From positions 17,161 through 81,160 of the forward strand of contig NZ_AUHH01000018.1 in the NCBI RefSeq assembly GCF_000423085.1: DNA of 64,000 nt. Direction: 5' to 3'. Numbering within the stretch: position 1 is the stretch's first letter; each line of letters begins with the position of its first letter. This document shows, piece by piece, positions 11,401 through 19,749 of this stretch. The notes under the pieces were generated by a model. It saw nothing but the letters and a program-made list of their open reading frames with translations, ran no database searches and was not told the DNA's origin. This DNA is from Granulicoccus phenolivorans DSM 17626 = NBRC 107789 = JCM 15570 (GTDB taxonomy: Bacteria; Actinomycetota; Actinomycetes; Propionibacteriales; Propionibacteriaceae). Both the position numbers and the translations under genes were made by a program.

Positions 11401-11712
11401 AAGCACGACGGCTCGCTACCGATCATCGGGGTGAACACCTTCCTCGCCCCGCATCCGGAGGAAGCGGAGGCGAAACCGGTCCCGTTGGCCCGGGCCACCG
11501 AGGCGGAGAAGGCGTCCCAGTTGCAGCGGGTCCGGGCCTTCCGGGCCGCCCATGCCGACGCGGCGCCGGCCGCGCTGGCCCGGCTGAAGGAGGCAGCCGT
11601 GGGTGGGGAGAATGTCTTCGCCGTGCTGATGGACGCCGCCCGGGTGTGTTCGCTGCAGCAGATCACCGAGGCGTTCTTCGAGGTGGGTGGTCAGTACCGG
11701 CGCAACGTCTGA
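8467..11712 (+). CDS. icmF: Fused isobutyryl-CoA mutase IcmF (B12 domain, GTPase chaperone, mutase domain)
   Basis: A 1081-residue fusion that interconverts isobutyryl-CoA and butyryl-CoA with adenosylcobalamin. Domains in order: an N-terminal B12-binding Rossmann domain (residues ~10-140, motif DGHDAS with the cobalt-ligating His); a MeaB/MeaI-type G-protein domain (P-loop GITGTGGSGKSS near residue 203, IETPGIGQGD, NKFERRGARDA) that loads and protects the cofactor; and a C-terminal TIM-barrel acyl-CoA mutase domain (~560-1060, including GTSGVSVATLADM, EDQGQNTCLFSTEFS and YHIAEAGANP). Length and domain order match characterised IcmF proteins. BluB upstream can supply the lower ligand of its cofactor. 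Confidence 0.95.
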   Translation: MADLYTPTHPIRLVTASSLFDGHDASINIMRRIFMSQGAEVIHLGHNRSVQEVVDAAIEEDVQGVAVSSYQGGHVEYFEYLVQRLRAAGAGHVRVVGGGGGVIVPAEIARLARSGVRIFSPEDGQRMGLAAMVNSVVADCDFDPWAAGPVTAAQVLSGQRYAVARAITGAEAGVLTDSMLAELRAAAASPGGTPGRVPVLGITGTGGSGKSSLTDELIRRFRVDQRDRLRIGVLAIDPTRRKGGGALLGDRIRANALDGDRVFFRSLATRGAHEVPDRLADVVTVLQAAGYDLVIIETPGIGQGDAGIVPLVDHSLYVMTPEFGAASQLEKIDMLDFADTVAINKFERRGARDALRDVGRQLVRNREAFGQGPEEMPVFGTSAATFNDDGVTALYQHLRDELAAAGLPVEPGALAPVTVRHSSGLRPVLPAERVRYLAEIAETVRGYHADTERLAEAARRVQRLCSVHDELSAAGTDAAAVAHLLAAARADLPAEVADQLAAWPEVVAAYSGDEQVVHVRDRAIRTTLTRESLSGTKIPRVALPRFTDHGDLVSFWRRENLPGRFPFTAGVFAFKRDNEDPARMFAGEGDPARTNRRFRVLSEGSAATRLSTAFDSVTLYGRDPDERPDIYGKVGTSGVSVATLADMKVLYAGFDLVAPTTSVSMTINGPAPTVLAFFLNTAIDQQVDAFTEREGRAPDAAERARLTAYALQHVRGTVQADILKEDQGQNTCLFSTEFSLRMMADIQEWFIEHGVRNFYSVSISGYHIAEAGANPISQLAFTLANGFTYVEAYLARGMAIDDFAPNLSFFFSNGMDPEYSVIGRVARRIWAVTMKEKYGAAERSQKLKYHVQTSGRSLHAQEMTFNDIRTTLQALIAIYDNANSLHTNAYDEAVTTPTEESVRRALAIQLIINREWGLAMNENPLQGSFIIDELTDLVEAAVLAEFDRINERGGVLGAMETGYQRGRIQDESMRYEHRKHDGSLPIIGVNTFLAPHPEEAEAKPVPLARATEAEKASQLQRVRAFRAAHADAAPAALARLKEAAVGGENVFAVLMDAARVCSLQQITEAFFEVGGQYRRNV

Positions 11713-11736
11713 GCCCGGAGACCGGCTGAGCCGGGA

Positions 11737-12948
11737 TCAGGTTCCGCGCAGACTCTCCGCGAGCCGGGCCGCCAGGTCGCCGCCCCCGACCACCTGCACC
11801 CGGTCCAGCCCCAGAAAGCCGGCCAACCGAACCAGTTCACCGGCCAGTTCCTCCGCGGTCTCGGCCGGGGCGCACGGTTCGGCATGGGCGGAGCGGACCA
11901 GCAGCAGTCCCGCGGCCCGGTCGGCCTTCAGATCGACCCGGGCAACCAGCCGGTCCCCCAGCAGGAACGGCAACACGTAGTACCCGTGGATGCGCTTGTG
12001 GGCCGGGACATAGATCTCGATCCGATAGCGGAAGTCGAACAACTGCTCGGTCCGGGTCCGCTCGAAGACCAGCGAGTCGAACGGACTGATCAGGGCCCGG
12101 TCCGGCACCCGCCGCGGCAGGCGGGCGTCGCGATGCAGGTACGCCGGGCGCTGCCACCCCTCGACGCGCACCGGCAGCAGTTCCCCGTCCTCGACCAATT
12201 CCTCGATCGCCTGGGTGGTCGGCGCGGGCGCGGTCCGGAAGTAGTCCCGCAGAGATTGAGCGGTGGCCACTCCGTGTGCCTGCGCCGCAATCGACACCAG
12301 CCCGCGATGGGCGTCGGCCGGGGTCGGCGTCGGCAGCGCCAGCACCTCGCCGGGCAGGACGCGCTCGGGCAGGTCGTACAGCCGCTCGAACTGTGGCGTA
12401 CGCCCGGCCACGGTGATCTCGCCGGCATAGAAGAGAAACTCCAGGGCCTGCTTCACCGCCGACCAGTTCCAGCCCCAGTGCGCGGTCGAGCGTTCGACGT
12501 CGGCGTCGATCCCGCGGGCGGTCAGCGGGCCGTGCGCGCGGACCTCGGCGAGCACCTGGCGCAGCAGGTCCGGCCGCTCCCGGGCCAGCGTGCGGGGCCC
12601 CTGCCAGGCATCGAGGTGCGCCCGGGCCATCCGCCAGCGCAACAGCGGGTGCGTCCGGACCGGGATCAGGGACGCCTCGTGGGCCCAGTACTCAATCAGC
12701 CGGCGCGGGGCTCGCCCGGCCGCGCGGTCCAGCAGATCGCGCGGGTACGGCCCGAGGCGGGAGTACAGCGGAAGGTAGTGCGCCCGGGTCAGCACGTTGA
12801 CCGAGTCGATCTGGAGCAGCCCGATCCGGCGCAGGACCCGGGACAAGGCTCGGACGTCGGGCACCCCCGTGGGGCGCGGGTCGAGGAAGCCCTGCGCATC
12901 GAGCGCCACCCGTCGGGCCTGGGCCTTCGACAGCAGCTGGGTGTTCAC
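11737..12948 (-). CDS. AlkZ/YcaQ-like winged-helix DNA glycosylase family protein
   Basis: A 403-residue protein of the HTH_42 (YcaQ/AlkZ) family: tandem winged helices forming a C-shaped DNA-binding protein. The catalytic QxD-type motif appears as [10 protein letters not shown] (residues 44-53), followed by [13 protein letters not shown], typical of the family. AlkZ excises bulky N-alkylpurines and unhooks interstrand crosslinks made by azinomycin-type drugs; YcaQ-like members are broader. Whether it protects against a specific genotoxin is not visible, as no toxin cluster is adjacent. It converges with icmF (24-nt gap). Confidence 0.85.
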   Translation of the reverse strand: MNTQLLSKAQARRVALDAQGFLDPRPTGVPDVRALSRVLRRIGLLQIDSVNVLTRAHYLPLYSRLGPYPRDLLDRAAGRAPRRLIEYWAHEASLIPVRTHPLLRWRMARAHLDAWQGPRTLARERPDLLRQVLAEVRAHGPLTARGIDADVERSTAHWGWNWSAVKQALEFLFYAGEITVAGRTPQFERLYDLPERVLPGEVLALPTPTPADAHRGLVSIAAQAHGVATAQSLRDYFRTAPAPTTQAIEELVEDGELLPVRVEGWQRPAYLHRDARLPRRVPDRALISPFDSLVFERTRTEQLFDFRYRIEIYVPAHKRIHGYYVLPFLLGDRLVARVDLKADRAAGLLLVRSAHAEPCAPAETAEELAGELVRLAGFLGLDRVQVVGGGDLAARLAESLRGT

Positions 12949-12996
12949 CGGACCGATTGTGCCCCTGCCGCCGCGGCGGGCACGACACGTCCGGCG

Positions 12997-13689
12997 CTAC
13001 GGGATCACCCCGTCCAGGAACTGCAGGACCCGGTCGGCGATCCAGGCCCGGTGCTCGCCGGCCACCCGGACCCGGGCCGGGACGCCCAGGGGATGCCCGG
13101 CTCCGGTCACCTCGACCACCGTGATCCTCTCACCCGCGTCGGCCGACGCCACGGCAGCGCGGATCTCGCCGGCCGAGCCGAACGAGTCGCGGTCACCCTG
13201 CAACACCAACGTCGGCACCGTCGGGGCGAGCAGTTCGCTCAGCCGGGAGGACTCCGGTTTGCCCGGCGGGTGCAGCGGGAAGGACAGCGCCAGCACCGCG
13301 GCGGCCCCGAGTTCCTGCGCGCAGCGGCAGGCCACCCGGGCACCGGCCGAGTGCCCACCGACCACCAGCGGCACTCCCCCGAGCCCCGGTTCCGCGGTCA
13401 ACGCGGGAACCGCCGCCAGCCAGGCAGCGTCCAGGGTCGGCGGTCGGGTCGCCACCTTCTTGCCGGCCACCTTCCAGGGTTGCTCGAAGCGGGCGACGGT
13501 GATTCCCCGGGCGGGCAGCAGCGCCGCCAGCGCCACCAGGTCGACCCCGTCGAGCCCGCCCCCGGCCCCGTGACCCAGCACCAGCAGTGCCCGTACGCCG
13601 CCGTCGGCCGTGGCGGGCGACACGTGCCACCGCCCCGGCCCCTGCGGGGTGTCGACCTCGCGCACGACCACCTCACCGAGCAGCGTCAC
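12997..13689 (-). CDS. Small alpha/beta hydrolase (KANL3/TEX30-like, dienelactone hydrolase superfamily)
   Basis: A 230-residue cytoplasmic hydrolase with the oxyanion-hole strand LVLGHGAGGG near residue 40, the nucleophile elbow VVGGHSAGARVA near residue 112, and a late GAGHPLGVP providing the catalytic His. No signal peptide is present. The family is widespread and its substrates are mostly unknown. It lies 48 nt upstream of the AlkZ-like gene on the same strand and may share its transcript. Confidence 0.8.
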   Translation of the reverse strand: MTLLGEVVVREVDTPQGPGRWHVSPATADGGVRALLVLGHGAGGGLDGVDLVALAALLPARGITVARFEQPWKVAGKKVATRPPTLDAAWLAAVPALTAEPGLGGVPLVVGGHSAGARVACRCAQELGAAAVLALSFPLHPPGKPESSRLSELLAPTVPTLVLQGDRDSFGSAGEIRAAVASADAGERITVVEVTGAGHPLGVPARVRVAGEHRAWIADRVLQFLDGVIP

Positions 13690-13783
13690 GATGCCGCCAC
13701 CGGGCCGGGCCGGCGTACCGGGCTGCTGATCGCGTGTTCCATGGGACCCATCGTGGCACGGGCCGGACCGGTTCCGGCCGCGG

Positions 13784-14680
13784 TCATACCCGGTCGAGGA
13801 TCTCGGCGATCAGGGCCCGGGCGGCCGGTGAGGTCGGTGCGGGGCGCCGGTGCACCAGCGCGACCGGGTGCCGCGCGGCCAGGCCGGTGACCGGCAGCAC
13901 CGCGACCTGTTGGCGCAACTGGCCGGGCTCGGTGGCCGAGGTGGGGACCAGCGCGAACCCCATGCCGAGCGCGGCGTACCGGATCTGTTCGTCGGTCGTG
14001 GCGACATCGAAGGCCACCTGTCGGCGTACCCCGAGCCGGTCGAAGGCGGCATCGACATAGTGCCGCAGGCCACTGGCCGCGCGCAGTTCCACCGCGGGCC
14101 CGGCCGCGGCGAGTTCGGCCGGAGTCACCGAGGCCCGATCGGCCAGCGGGTGCCCGCGGTGCACCACCGCCACGAAATCGTGCTCGCTGATCAGGTGGTG
14201 GGCGAACTCGCCGGGCACCTCGGCGGCGTACAGACCGACGATCCCCACATCGAGTTCCCCGGCCCGCAGCCCGGCGATGATCCCGAAGGAGCCGGGATCA
14301 TGGATCCGGATCTCCACCGCGGGATGGCGTTCATGGAACGCTGCGAGTGCCTCGTCCACCCGGGGCGCGGACTGACCGACCACGTTGATCACCCCGACCC
14401 GCAGCACCCCGGTCAGCGAACCGCGCAGCGCCACCATTTCGGCGACGGCCTCATCGACCTCGGCCAGGATCCGCCGAGCCCGCGCCAACAACTGCTCCCC
14501 GGCCGGCGTCATCGCGACTCCCCGATTGGACCGCTCCAGCAGCTGGGTCCGGTGCTCCCGTTCCAACTTGGCCACCTGCGTACTCAGCGCGGACTGGACC
14601 ACCTGGCACCGCTGCGCGGCCCGCGTAAAACTGCGCTCCTCGCACACCGCGACGAAGTACCGGAGCTGGGCAATGTCCAC
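13784..14680 (-). CDS. LysR family transcriptional regulator
   Basis: A 298-residue LysR-type regulator. The N-terminal winged HTH is MDIAQLRYFVAVCEERSFTRAAQRC, with the recognition helix around residues 29-48, then a linker helix and a periplasmic-binding-protein-like effector domain (~92-295). It is transcribed divergently from the Rieske oxygenase operon across a 126-bp gap, the classic arrangement for a LysR activator of aromatic catabolism. An aromatic acid inducer is therefore a reasonable inference. Confidence 0.92.
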   Translation of the reverse strand: MDIAQLRYFVAVCEERSFTRAAQRCQVVQSALSTQVAKLEREHRTQLLERSNRGVAMTPAGEQLLARARRILAEVDEAVAEMVALRGSLTGVLRVGVINVVGQSAPRVDEALAAFHERHPAVEIRIHDPGSFGIIAGLRAGELDVGIVGLYAAEVPGEFAHHLISEHDFVAVVHRGHPLADRASVTPAELAAAGPAVELRAASGLRHYVDAAFDRLGVRRQVAFDVATTDEQIRYAALGMGFALVPTSATEPGQLRQQVAVLPVTGLAARHPVALVHRRPAPTSPAARALIAEILDRV

Positions 14681-14712
14681 AATCCCTATTTATCACGAAA
14701 CCAGATAGCCAG

Positions 14713-14730
14713 CATCAAAATCGTCTGATG
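14713..14730. promoter_or_regulatory. Candidate LysR binding site between regulator and oxygenase genes
   Basis: CATCA and TGATG arms separated by 8 nt form a dyad in the divergent gap, 33 nt upstream of the LysR start and 77 nt before the oxygenase start. The gap is clearly AT-richer than its surroundings. The dyad has the general form of LysR boxes (T-N11-A) but is short, so this is a weak call. Confidence 0.35.
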
Positions 14731-14806
14731 GATAGATAGCTCATCCTTGCGCATGCTTGATGCATCGCCTCACCGCCGAGGCCCACCGCGAATCGGGAGG
14801 AATGCA

Positions 14807-16078
14807 ATGACGCAGATGACCACGCGAGCAGCCGACCGGGAAGTCAGCTTCCCGCAGGCCGACGGATCCCGGGTGCCCTACCGGGTGTTCAGCTCCCAGG
14901 AGGTCTACGACCGGGAACAGGAACGGATCTACCGGGGCCCGCACTGGTCCTTCGTCGCCCTGGCCGCCGAGATTCCCAACCTGCACGACTTCAAGTCGAC
15001 CTTCATCGGGGACACCCCGGTCGTGGTGACCCGCACCGAGGACGGCTTCTCCTGCTGGGTGAACCGGTGTGCCCACCGCGGCGCGATTGTGTGCCGGGAG
15101 AAGTTCGGCAACCGGGCCGACCACACCTGCGTGTACCACCAGTGGAACTACAACGCCAACGGCGCCCTCCAGGGCGTGCCGTTCCGGCGCGGCATCAAGG
15201 CCGACGGCAAACGCCTGACCGGCATGGCCAAGGACTTCCAGCAGGAGAACTTCGGCCTGCGGACGCTGCGGGTGGCCGACTTCCACGGCCTGCTGTTCGC
15301 CACGTTTTCCGAGGAGACCCCCGACATCGAGGACTACCTCGGCCCCGAGATGCAGCCCTGGGTCGAACGGATCGTCAAGGGCCGCGACCTGGAATACCTC
15401 GGCTGCACCCGGCAGTACGCCCACTCCAACTGGAAGCTCTACTACGAGAACGTCAAGGACCCCTACCACGCCTCCCTGCTGCACCTGTTCCACACCACGT
15501 TCAACATCTTCCGGGTCGGCATGAAGGCCCGTTCGATCCCCGATTCCCGGCACGGCCTGCATTCGATCATCACCGTCACCAAACCCGAGCAGGACGCCGA
15601 CACCGCCGCGGCGTACCAGAAGCAGTCGATCCGCTCGATGGACAGCGGCTTCACCCTCGAGGACCCCTATCTGCTGGGCCAGATCTCCGAATTCGACGAG
15701 GACACCACCAACCACATCCAGACGATCTTTCCGCAGTTGGTGATCCAGCAGATCCACAACACCTTGGTCGCCCGGCAGGTCCTGCCCAAGGGCCCCGGCG
15801 AGTTCGAGCTCGTCTTCCACTTCTTCGGGTACGCCGACGACACCCCCGAACTGCGCGAGCTGCGGCTGCTGCAGGCCAACCTGGTGGGCCCGGCCGGCTA
15901 CATCTCGATGGAGGACACCGAGGTGACCGAACTGGTCCAGGACGCCACCGTTCGCGACGGGGACGCCACCTCCTTCCTCGGTATGGCACTGGATGCCCCC
16001 GACGAGCAGGACACCAACATCACCGAGAGCCTGATCCGCAACTTCTGGGCGGGCTACCAGAAAGTCATGGGGTACTGA
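14807..16078 (+). CDS. Rieske ring-hydroxylating oxygenase, large (alpha) subunit, AndAc/NagG-like
   Basis: A 423-residue terminal oxygenase subunit. The Rieske cluster ligands are in CAHRG (near residue 88) and CVYHQW (near 108). The mononuclear iron site is indicated by ENVKDPYHASLLHLFHTTF, a block characteristic of the anthranilate 1,2-dioxygenase (AndAc) and salicylate 5-hydroxylase (NagG) branch. It should hydroxylate an aromatic carboxylic acid, with electrons from a ferredoxin. The ATG at 14807 has a good GGGAGGA site 5 nt upstream and is preferred to an upstream in-frame TTG. The beta-subunit gene starts 2 nt after its stop. Confidence 0.9.
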   Translation: MTQMTTRAADREVSFPQADGSRVPYRVFSSQEVYDREQERIYRGPHWSFVALAAEIPNLHDFKSTFIGDTPVVVTRTEDGFSCWVNRCAHRGAIVCREKFGNRADHTCVYHQWNYNANGALQGVPFRRGIKADGKRLTGMAKDFQQENFGLRTLRVADFHGLLFATFSEETPDIEDYLGPEMQPWVERIVKGRDLEYLGCTRQYAHSNWKLYYENVKDPYHASLLHLFHTTFNIFRVGMKARSIPDSRHGLHSIITVTKPEQDADTAAAYQKQSIRSMDSGFTLEDPYLLGQISEFDEDTTNHIQTIFPQLVIQQIHNTLVARQVLPKGPGEFELVFHFFGYADDTPELRELRLLQANLVGPAGYISMEDTEVTELVQDATVRDGDATSFLGMALDAPDEQDTNITESLIRNFWAGYQKVMGY

Positions 16079-16079
16079 G

Positions 16080-16592
16080 ATGACCAACACGATGGGAACC
16101 ACCACCGACGCCCGGCCGACGCCGGACCTGATGCTCTGGCTGGAGATCTTCGAGACCCAGTCCCGCTACGCCCATGCCATCGACTCCGACGACCTCGAGA
16201 CCTGGCCGGCCTTCTTCACCGAGGACGCGACGTACACGATCGTCTCGCGGGAGAACCACGACCGCGGCCTCCCGGCCCCGATTCTGCACTGCCGCAACCG
16301 GGCCATGATGCGGGACCGCGTCGTGGCGCTGCGCAACGCGAACATCTACGAGGAGCACCGCTACCGCCACAGCACCTCCGGCCCGGTCATTCTCGAGGCC
16401 GACGGCGATAGCGTCCGCACCGAAACCAGCTACATCGTGGTGCGGACCGGCCAGGCCGGGGACGCCGAGGTCTACTCCGCCGGCAGCTACCACGACACGC
16501 TGGTCCGGACCGATGCCGGCTGGCGCTACCGGGAACGGAAGGTCATCTACGACACCTCCCGGGTCCTCACGCTGCTCGCCACCCCGATCTGA
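16080..16592 (+). CDS. Ring-hydroxylating oxygenase, small (beta) subunit
   Basis: A 170-residue NTF2/SnoaL-fold protein of the oxygenase beta-subunit family: AHAIDSDDLETWPAFFTEDATYTIVSRENHDRG near the N terminus, RNANIYEEHRYRH in the middle, and YRERKVIYDTSRV at the C-terminal strand. Beta subunits have no metal centre and stabilise the alpha3beta3 assembly. Its position directly after the alpha subunit confirms the role. Confidence 0.9.
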   Translation: MTNTMGTTTDARPTPDLMLWLEIFETQSRYAHAIDSDDLETWPAFFTEDATYTIVSRENHDRGLPAPILHCRNRAMMRDRVVALRNANIYEEHRYRHSTSGPVILEADGDSVRTETSYIVVRTGQAGDAEVYSAGSYHDTLVRTDAGWRYRERKVIYDTSRVLTLLATPI

Positions 16593-16600
16593 GCGATGCC

Positions 16601-16933
16601 ATGGCGACCTGGTTCGGCGTGATCCGGCTCGAAGCGCTGATCGCCGAGGAACCCATCCCGGTGGAGGCCGGGGACATTCCGATCGTGCTCGTCCGCGTGA
16701 ACGACACCGTCCATGCGCTCCACGATCGCTGCCCCCACGACGGGGTCCCCCTGTCCGAGGGCTTCTTCGAGGGCGGTGGCCTGCTCGAGTGTGTGCTGCA
16801 CCAGTGCCGGTACGCCCTGGCCACCGGCGGCGCGATCCGACCGTCGGGGGTCGGCGTCCGGGCGTACCCGACCCGCATCGTCGGGGGCATGGTGCAGGTC
16901 GGGATCACCGGGGGCAATCCGTCCGACACCTGA
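16601..16933 (+). CDS. Rieske-type ferredoxin of the oxygenase system
   Basis: A 110-residue Rieske [2Fe-2S] ferredoxin. The ligand motifs are CPHDGVPLSEG and CVLHQCRYALATG; an extra Cys follows the second His ligand by two residues. It would pass electrons to the alpha subunit. It lies 8 nt after the beta-subunit stop. No ferredoxin reductase gene follows: the next gene is a Zur-controlled GTPase, so the reductase must be encoded elsewhere or shared. Confidence 0.9.
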   Translation: MATWFGVIRLEALIAEEPIPVEAGDIPIVLVRVNDTVHALHDRCPHDGVPLSEGFFEGGGLLECVLHQCRYALATGGAIRPSGVGVRAYPTRIVGGMVQVGITGGNPSDT

Positions 16934-16968
16934 GGGACCTACAGTCGAGGTCACCCCCGTGTTGCAAC

Positions 16969-16983
16969 TGATAACCATTCTCA
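16969..16983. promoter_or_regulatory. Zur box upstream of the COG0523 zinc GTPase operon
   Basis: TGATAACCATTCTCA matches the actinobacterial Zur consensus (TGAaAATCATTtTCA-like) at most of its 15 positions, including both TGA/TCA ends, and sits 37 nt upstream of the GTPase start. It predicts repression of the operon when zinc is plentiful and expression under zinc limitation. Confidence 0.75.
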
Positions 16984-17020
16984 ATAGGGTGGGGGTCCTG
17001 GTTGATCTGAAAGGCCTCCC

Positions 17021-18025
17021 ATGACTGCGACCATCGCCCCGGACACGCGTGTCCCCGTTACTGTTCTGACCGGTTTCCTCGGATCGGGCAAGACGACGCT
17101 GCTCAACCGCATCCTCACCGAGGAGCACGGTCAGCGGATCGCCGTGATCGAGAACGAGTACGGCGAGGTGGGGATCGACGATGCCCTCGTGTATGACTCC
17201 GATGAGGAGATCTTCGAGATGAACAACGGCTGCATCTGCTGCACCGTGCGCGGAGACCTCATCCGGATCCTCGGCACCCTGATGAAGCGGCCGGACCCGT
17301 TCGACCGCATCCTGATCGAGACGACCGGCCTGGCCGACCCGGCCCCGGTCGCCCAGACGTTCTTCGTCGACGACGAACTGCGCGAGAAGCTCCGCCTGGA
17401 CGCGATCATCACCATGGTCGACGCTGCGCACGTCCTGGATCACCTCACTGAGGTCAAGCCCGACGGGGTCGAGAACGAGGCGGTCGAGCAGGTGGCGTTC
17501 GCTGACCGGCTCGTGCTCAACAAGACCGACCTCGTGGACGAGACCGCGCTCGCCGACGTGGTCGCCGGCCTTCGGAGCATCAACGCGATGGCCGATATCC
17601 TTCCCACCCGGTACGCCGAACTCGAGTTGGGGAGCATCCTGGATGTCGGCGCGTTCGCGCTCGATCGGGTTCTCCAGACCGATCCCACCTTCCTCACCGA
17701 GACCGACCACCAGCACGACCTGACCGTCGGCTCGGTCGGGATCGAGACCGAGGGCAGTATCGATGTCGGCAAGCTCAACGCATGGCTCGGCAAGCTGCTG
17801 CGCGAACGCGGCCAGGACATCTTCCGCTCCAAAGGCATCCTCAACATCGACGGCCTCGCCAACCAGTACGTCTTCCAGGCCGTCCACATGCTCTTCGACG
17901 GCGCCGAGGGACGCCCCTGGGCCGAGGGTGAACCTCGCCTCAACCGCCTGGTGTTCATCGGGCGCAACCTCGACCGCGACGAACTGATCGCCGAGTTCAA
18001 CGCCTGCCTGACCGGCGTACGATGA
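17021..18025 (+). CDS. COG0523 (CobW/YciC-like) zinc-binding GTPase metallochaperone
   Basis: A 334-residue G3E GTPase. The P-loop is [11 protein letters not shown] (residues ~18-28), [10 protein letters not shown] is the switch region, the metal-binding CxCC is NNGCICCTV (near residue 72), [11 protein letters not shown] is the Walker B region, and NKTD gives guanine specificity. A His-containing C-terminal CobW_C domain follows (~240-334). Relatives under Zur control deliver zinc to essential enzymes during zinc starvation. The Zur box points to zinc rather than cobalt. Its stop overlaps the next start (ATGA). Confidence 0.92.
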   Translation: MTATIAPDTRVPVTVLTGFLGSGKTTLLNRILTEEHGQRIAVIENEYGEVGIDDALVYDSDEEIFEMNNGCICCTVRGDLIRILGTLMKRPDPFDRILIETTGLADPAPVAQTFFVDDELREKLRLDAIITMVDAAHVLDHLTEVKPDGVENEAVEQVAFADRLVLNKTDLVDETALADVVAGLRSINAMADILPTRYAELELGSILDVGAFALDRVLQTDPTFLTETDHQHDLTVGSVGIETEGSIDVGKLNAWLGKLLRERGQDIFRSKGILNIDGLANQYVFQAVHMLFDGAEGRPWAEGEPRLNRLVFIGRNLDRDELIAEFNACLTGVR

Positions 18026-19038
18026 CCGCGCGCGTCTCGACCGTCGACGACGTCACTCATCGCGTCGAGGGAGACGTCGCCACCCTCGCCGTACGCGCCG
18101 GCGGCTCACCCGCGGTAGCGGTCGGTACCTCCGATGGCACCTGCTGGTGGGTGGGGCCGGCGAATCCGGCCGTACGCCGGGCCGCCACGGAGGTGGACGT
18201 TCCCACCGGTATCGCCGTCCACCCGCGCCGCGACGAAGTCACACTCACCGGACCCCGCGGCTACGCGATCTGGAGACCCGGCAGTGACCCGCACCCGTAC
18301 CCGGACCAGGGTTGGAGCAGCGCCGCCGCCTACGCCCCGAGCGGCGCCCTCGCGGTCGCGGCAGGCCGGACCGTGGCCATCCACCCGGACGCCAGCACGG
18401 CCGCGCCGTACGTGTCGGCTCCCGCGCCCAGCACGATCACCGACGTCGCCTGGACACCGCAGGGCAACCGGGTCGCAGCGAGCGCCTACGGGGGTGTCTA
18501 CATGTACGACGGCAGGGCACCCGAGCCCGTCCGAACCTACCCGTACCTGGGCTCACACCTCGCGGTGGCGGTCAATCCCAACCGGCGCTGGATCTGCAGC
18601 GGCAACCAGGACGCCAGCGTCCACATCTGGCGCGCCTCCAATGGTGCGGAACTCCAGATGTCCGGCTTCCCGCTGAAGGTGACGCGGCTCGCGTTCGATG
18701 ACACCGGGCGCTGGATGGCCAACAACGGCGCCCCCGATGTCGCCGTCTGGGACTTCAGCGGTCAGGGCCCCGGCGGCCGCGGGGCCGAACTGCTTGCCGG
18801 ACACGACCGCGTGATCGACTTCGACTGGCGCCCCGGACCCGGAGCAGTGCTCGCCACCGTCGGCTCCGAAGGCAACGTGCAGATATGGACCATGACGAGC
18901 ACGGTGATCGGTAAGCGGCGCCTACCCGTACGTACCCGTGAGTTCGCTGATGCGCTCAGCGTCCGCTGGCTCGGCACAGACCGCCTGGTCGTCGCGCGCG
19001 CCGGCGGAGTCGTCACCATCATCGACGGGACCTGCTGA
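18022..19038 (+). CDS. WD40-type beta-propeller protein of the zinc operon
   Basis: A 338-residue protein made of WD40-like blades, visible as repeated strands ending [23 protein letters not shown] and VQIWTM, with Gly-His/Asp dipeptides between them. No signal peptide or enzymatic motif is seen. It overlaps the GTPase gene by 4 nt and the small Cys protein gene by 1 nt, so the three are translationally coupled. GTPase plus WD40 pairs are known from other Zur regulons; a scaffold or client-docking role is inference. Confidence 0.85.
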   Translation: MTARVSTVDDVTHRVEGDVATLAVRAGGSPAVAVGTSDGTCWWVGPANPAVRRAATEVDVPTGIAVHPRRDEVTLTGPRGYAIWRPGSDPHPYPDQGWSSAAAYAPSGALAVAAGRTVAIHPDASTAAPYVSAPAPSTITDVAWTPQGNRVAASAYGGVYMYDGRAPEPVRTYPYLGSHLAVAVNPNRRWICSGNQDASVHIWRASNGAELQMSGFPLKVTRLAFDDTGRWMANNGAPDVAVWDFSGQGPGGRGAELLAGHDRVIDFDWRPGPGAVLATVGSEGNVQIWTMTSTVIGKRRLPVRTREFADALSVRWLGTDRLVVARAGGVVTIIDGTC

Positions 19039-19343
19039 TGGTGCCCGGCCCGCCGACCGGCATCCAGTTGCCCGGTCCGGGCGGTATCGGGCCGGGCCGC
19101 GGCTCAGGGGTCAGCCAGACCAGCCGCGTCCGCGCGCTGGTCGCCGAGCACGTACCCGACGACCTGGTCGTCCTGGTCACCGAACTCGCCTGCTCCGAGC
19201 CCGGCTGCCCGCCCGTGGAGACCGTGATCGCCCTCATGTACCCCGGCAACCCGCACCAGTTCAAGCTCCCCAAGGCAGTCCGTGAGGTGACCGCCGACGA
19301 CGTCCGACAGGTACTCACAACGCAGGAAGGACACGAGCACTGA
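19038..19343 (+). CDS. Small conserved Cys-containing protein of the zinc operon
   Basis: A 101-residue protein starting in a TGATG overlap with the propeller gene. The core is VVLVTELACSEPGCPPVETVIALM, here marked by CSEPGCPPVET, followed by a basic segment and an acidic/His tail (EGHEH). The two Cys (C-x4-C) and terminal His could bind a metal, but no fold or activity is recognised. The tight coupling to a zinc GTPase and the Zur box support a zinc-related role. The only reading frame that fits the operon is this one. Confidence 0.75.
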   Translation: MVPGPPTGIQLPGPGGIGPGRGSGVSQTSRVRALVAEHVPDDLVVLVTELACSEPGCPPVETVIALMYPGNPHQFKLPKAVREVTADDVRQVLTTQEGHEH

Positions 19344-19490
19344 CCCCGGCGACTCGGTGGCTCGGGCATCGCTCCGGGACGCGCAGCTCGGGCGACCCGG
19401 TAACCATCGACCGGCTCGCGACCGCCACTGCGCTCACCGCCGACGAAGGGGCGGGCGCGGCTGGCCGCCGGGCAGGACCAAAGCTCTTTC

Positions 19491-19604
19491 TGATGTGTAC
19501 CGGATGCGTATCGAGGATCCGGGAAGCAGAAATCCCCTGTCAGAACCATGTTCTGACAGGGGATTCGACTTGTAGCCCCGACGGGATTCGAACCCGCGCT
19601 ACCG
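19491..19604. repeat. Left copy of a 114-bp direct repeat (tRNA-Glu 3' end plus terminator), att-like
   Basis: Identical at 110 of 114 positions, with no gaps, to 22499-22612. It contains the last 32 nt of tRNA-Glu (19573-19604, identical to the intact gene) and the tRNA's downstream hairpin, then breaks off inside the T-arm/variable region. The two copies bracket 2.9 kb carrying three genes. Weaker similarity seems to extend ~20 nt to the left. The gene-free stretch 19344-19749 otherwise shows only a GC-rich hairpin after the repeat. Confidence 0.9.
19534..19562 (-). terminator. Orphan copy of the tRNA-Glu terminator
   Basis: A 13-bp perfect stem (arms 19534-19546 and 19550-19562, loop CAT), identical to the one after intact tRNA-Glu at 22.55 kb. 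Here no complete tRNA precedes it, so it is a relic of the duplication, though it may still stop transcripts, for example from the zinc operon read on the plus strand. Confidence 0.75.
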
Positions 19605-19749
19605 TGAGCGGCGAATCCGGACAGCAACCGCCGCCGGATCCACGCCGCAGGAGTCAGGGGCGACGCGCTCCACCCGGTTTGCGGGAGACAACCGCGGAGG
19701 AAGCGGCCGGGGTTGGGTCGCCGGCCGCTCCATCGTTCGGACCGACCTG

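Noticed and set aside
8365..11406. 1013-residue minus-strand open frame opposite icmF
   Set aside because: The opposite strand encodes an intact, fully conserved IcmF; this frame has no recognisable motif and a composition typical of antisense frames in GC-rich DNA.
13739..13751. Shared CCATGGGACCCAT-like string with 46561-46574
   Set aside because: The match is short, lies in unrelated contexts (intergenic versus start codon) and is expected by chance in GC-rich DNA.
19019..19627. Minus-strand frame running from the tRNA-Glu fragment into the zinc operon
   Set aside because: It translates tRNA 3' end and terminator sequence (the usual GSNPVGATSR-type artefact) and overlaps the coupled operon genes.
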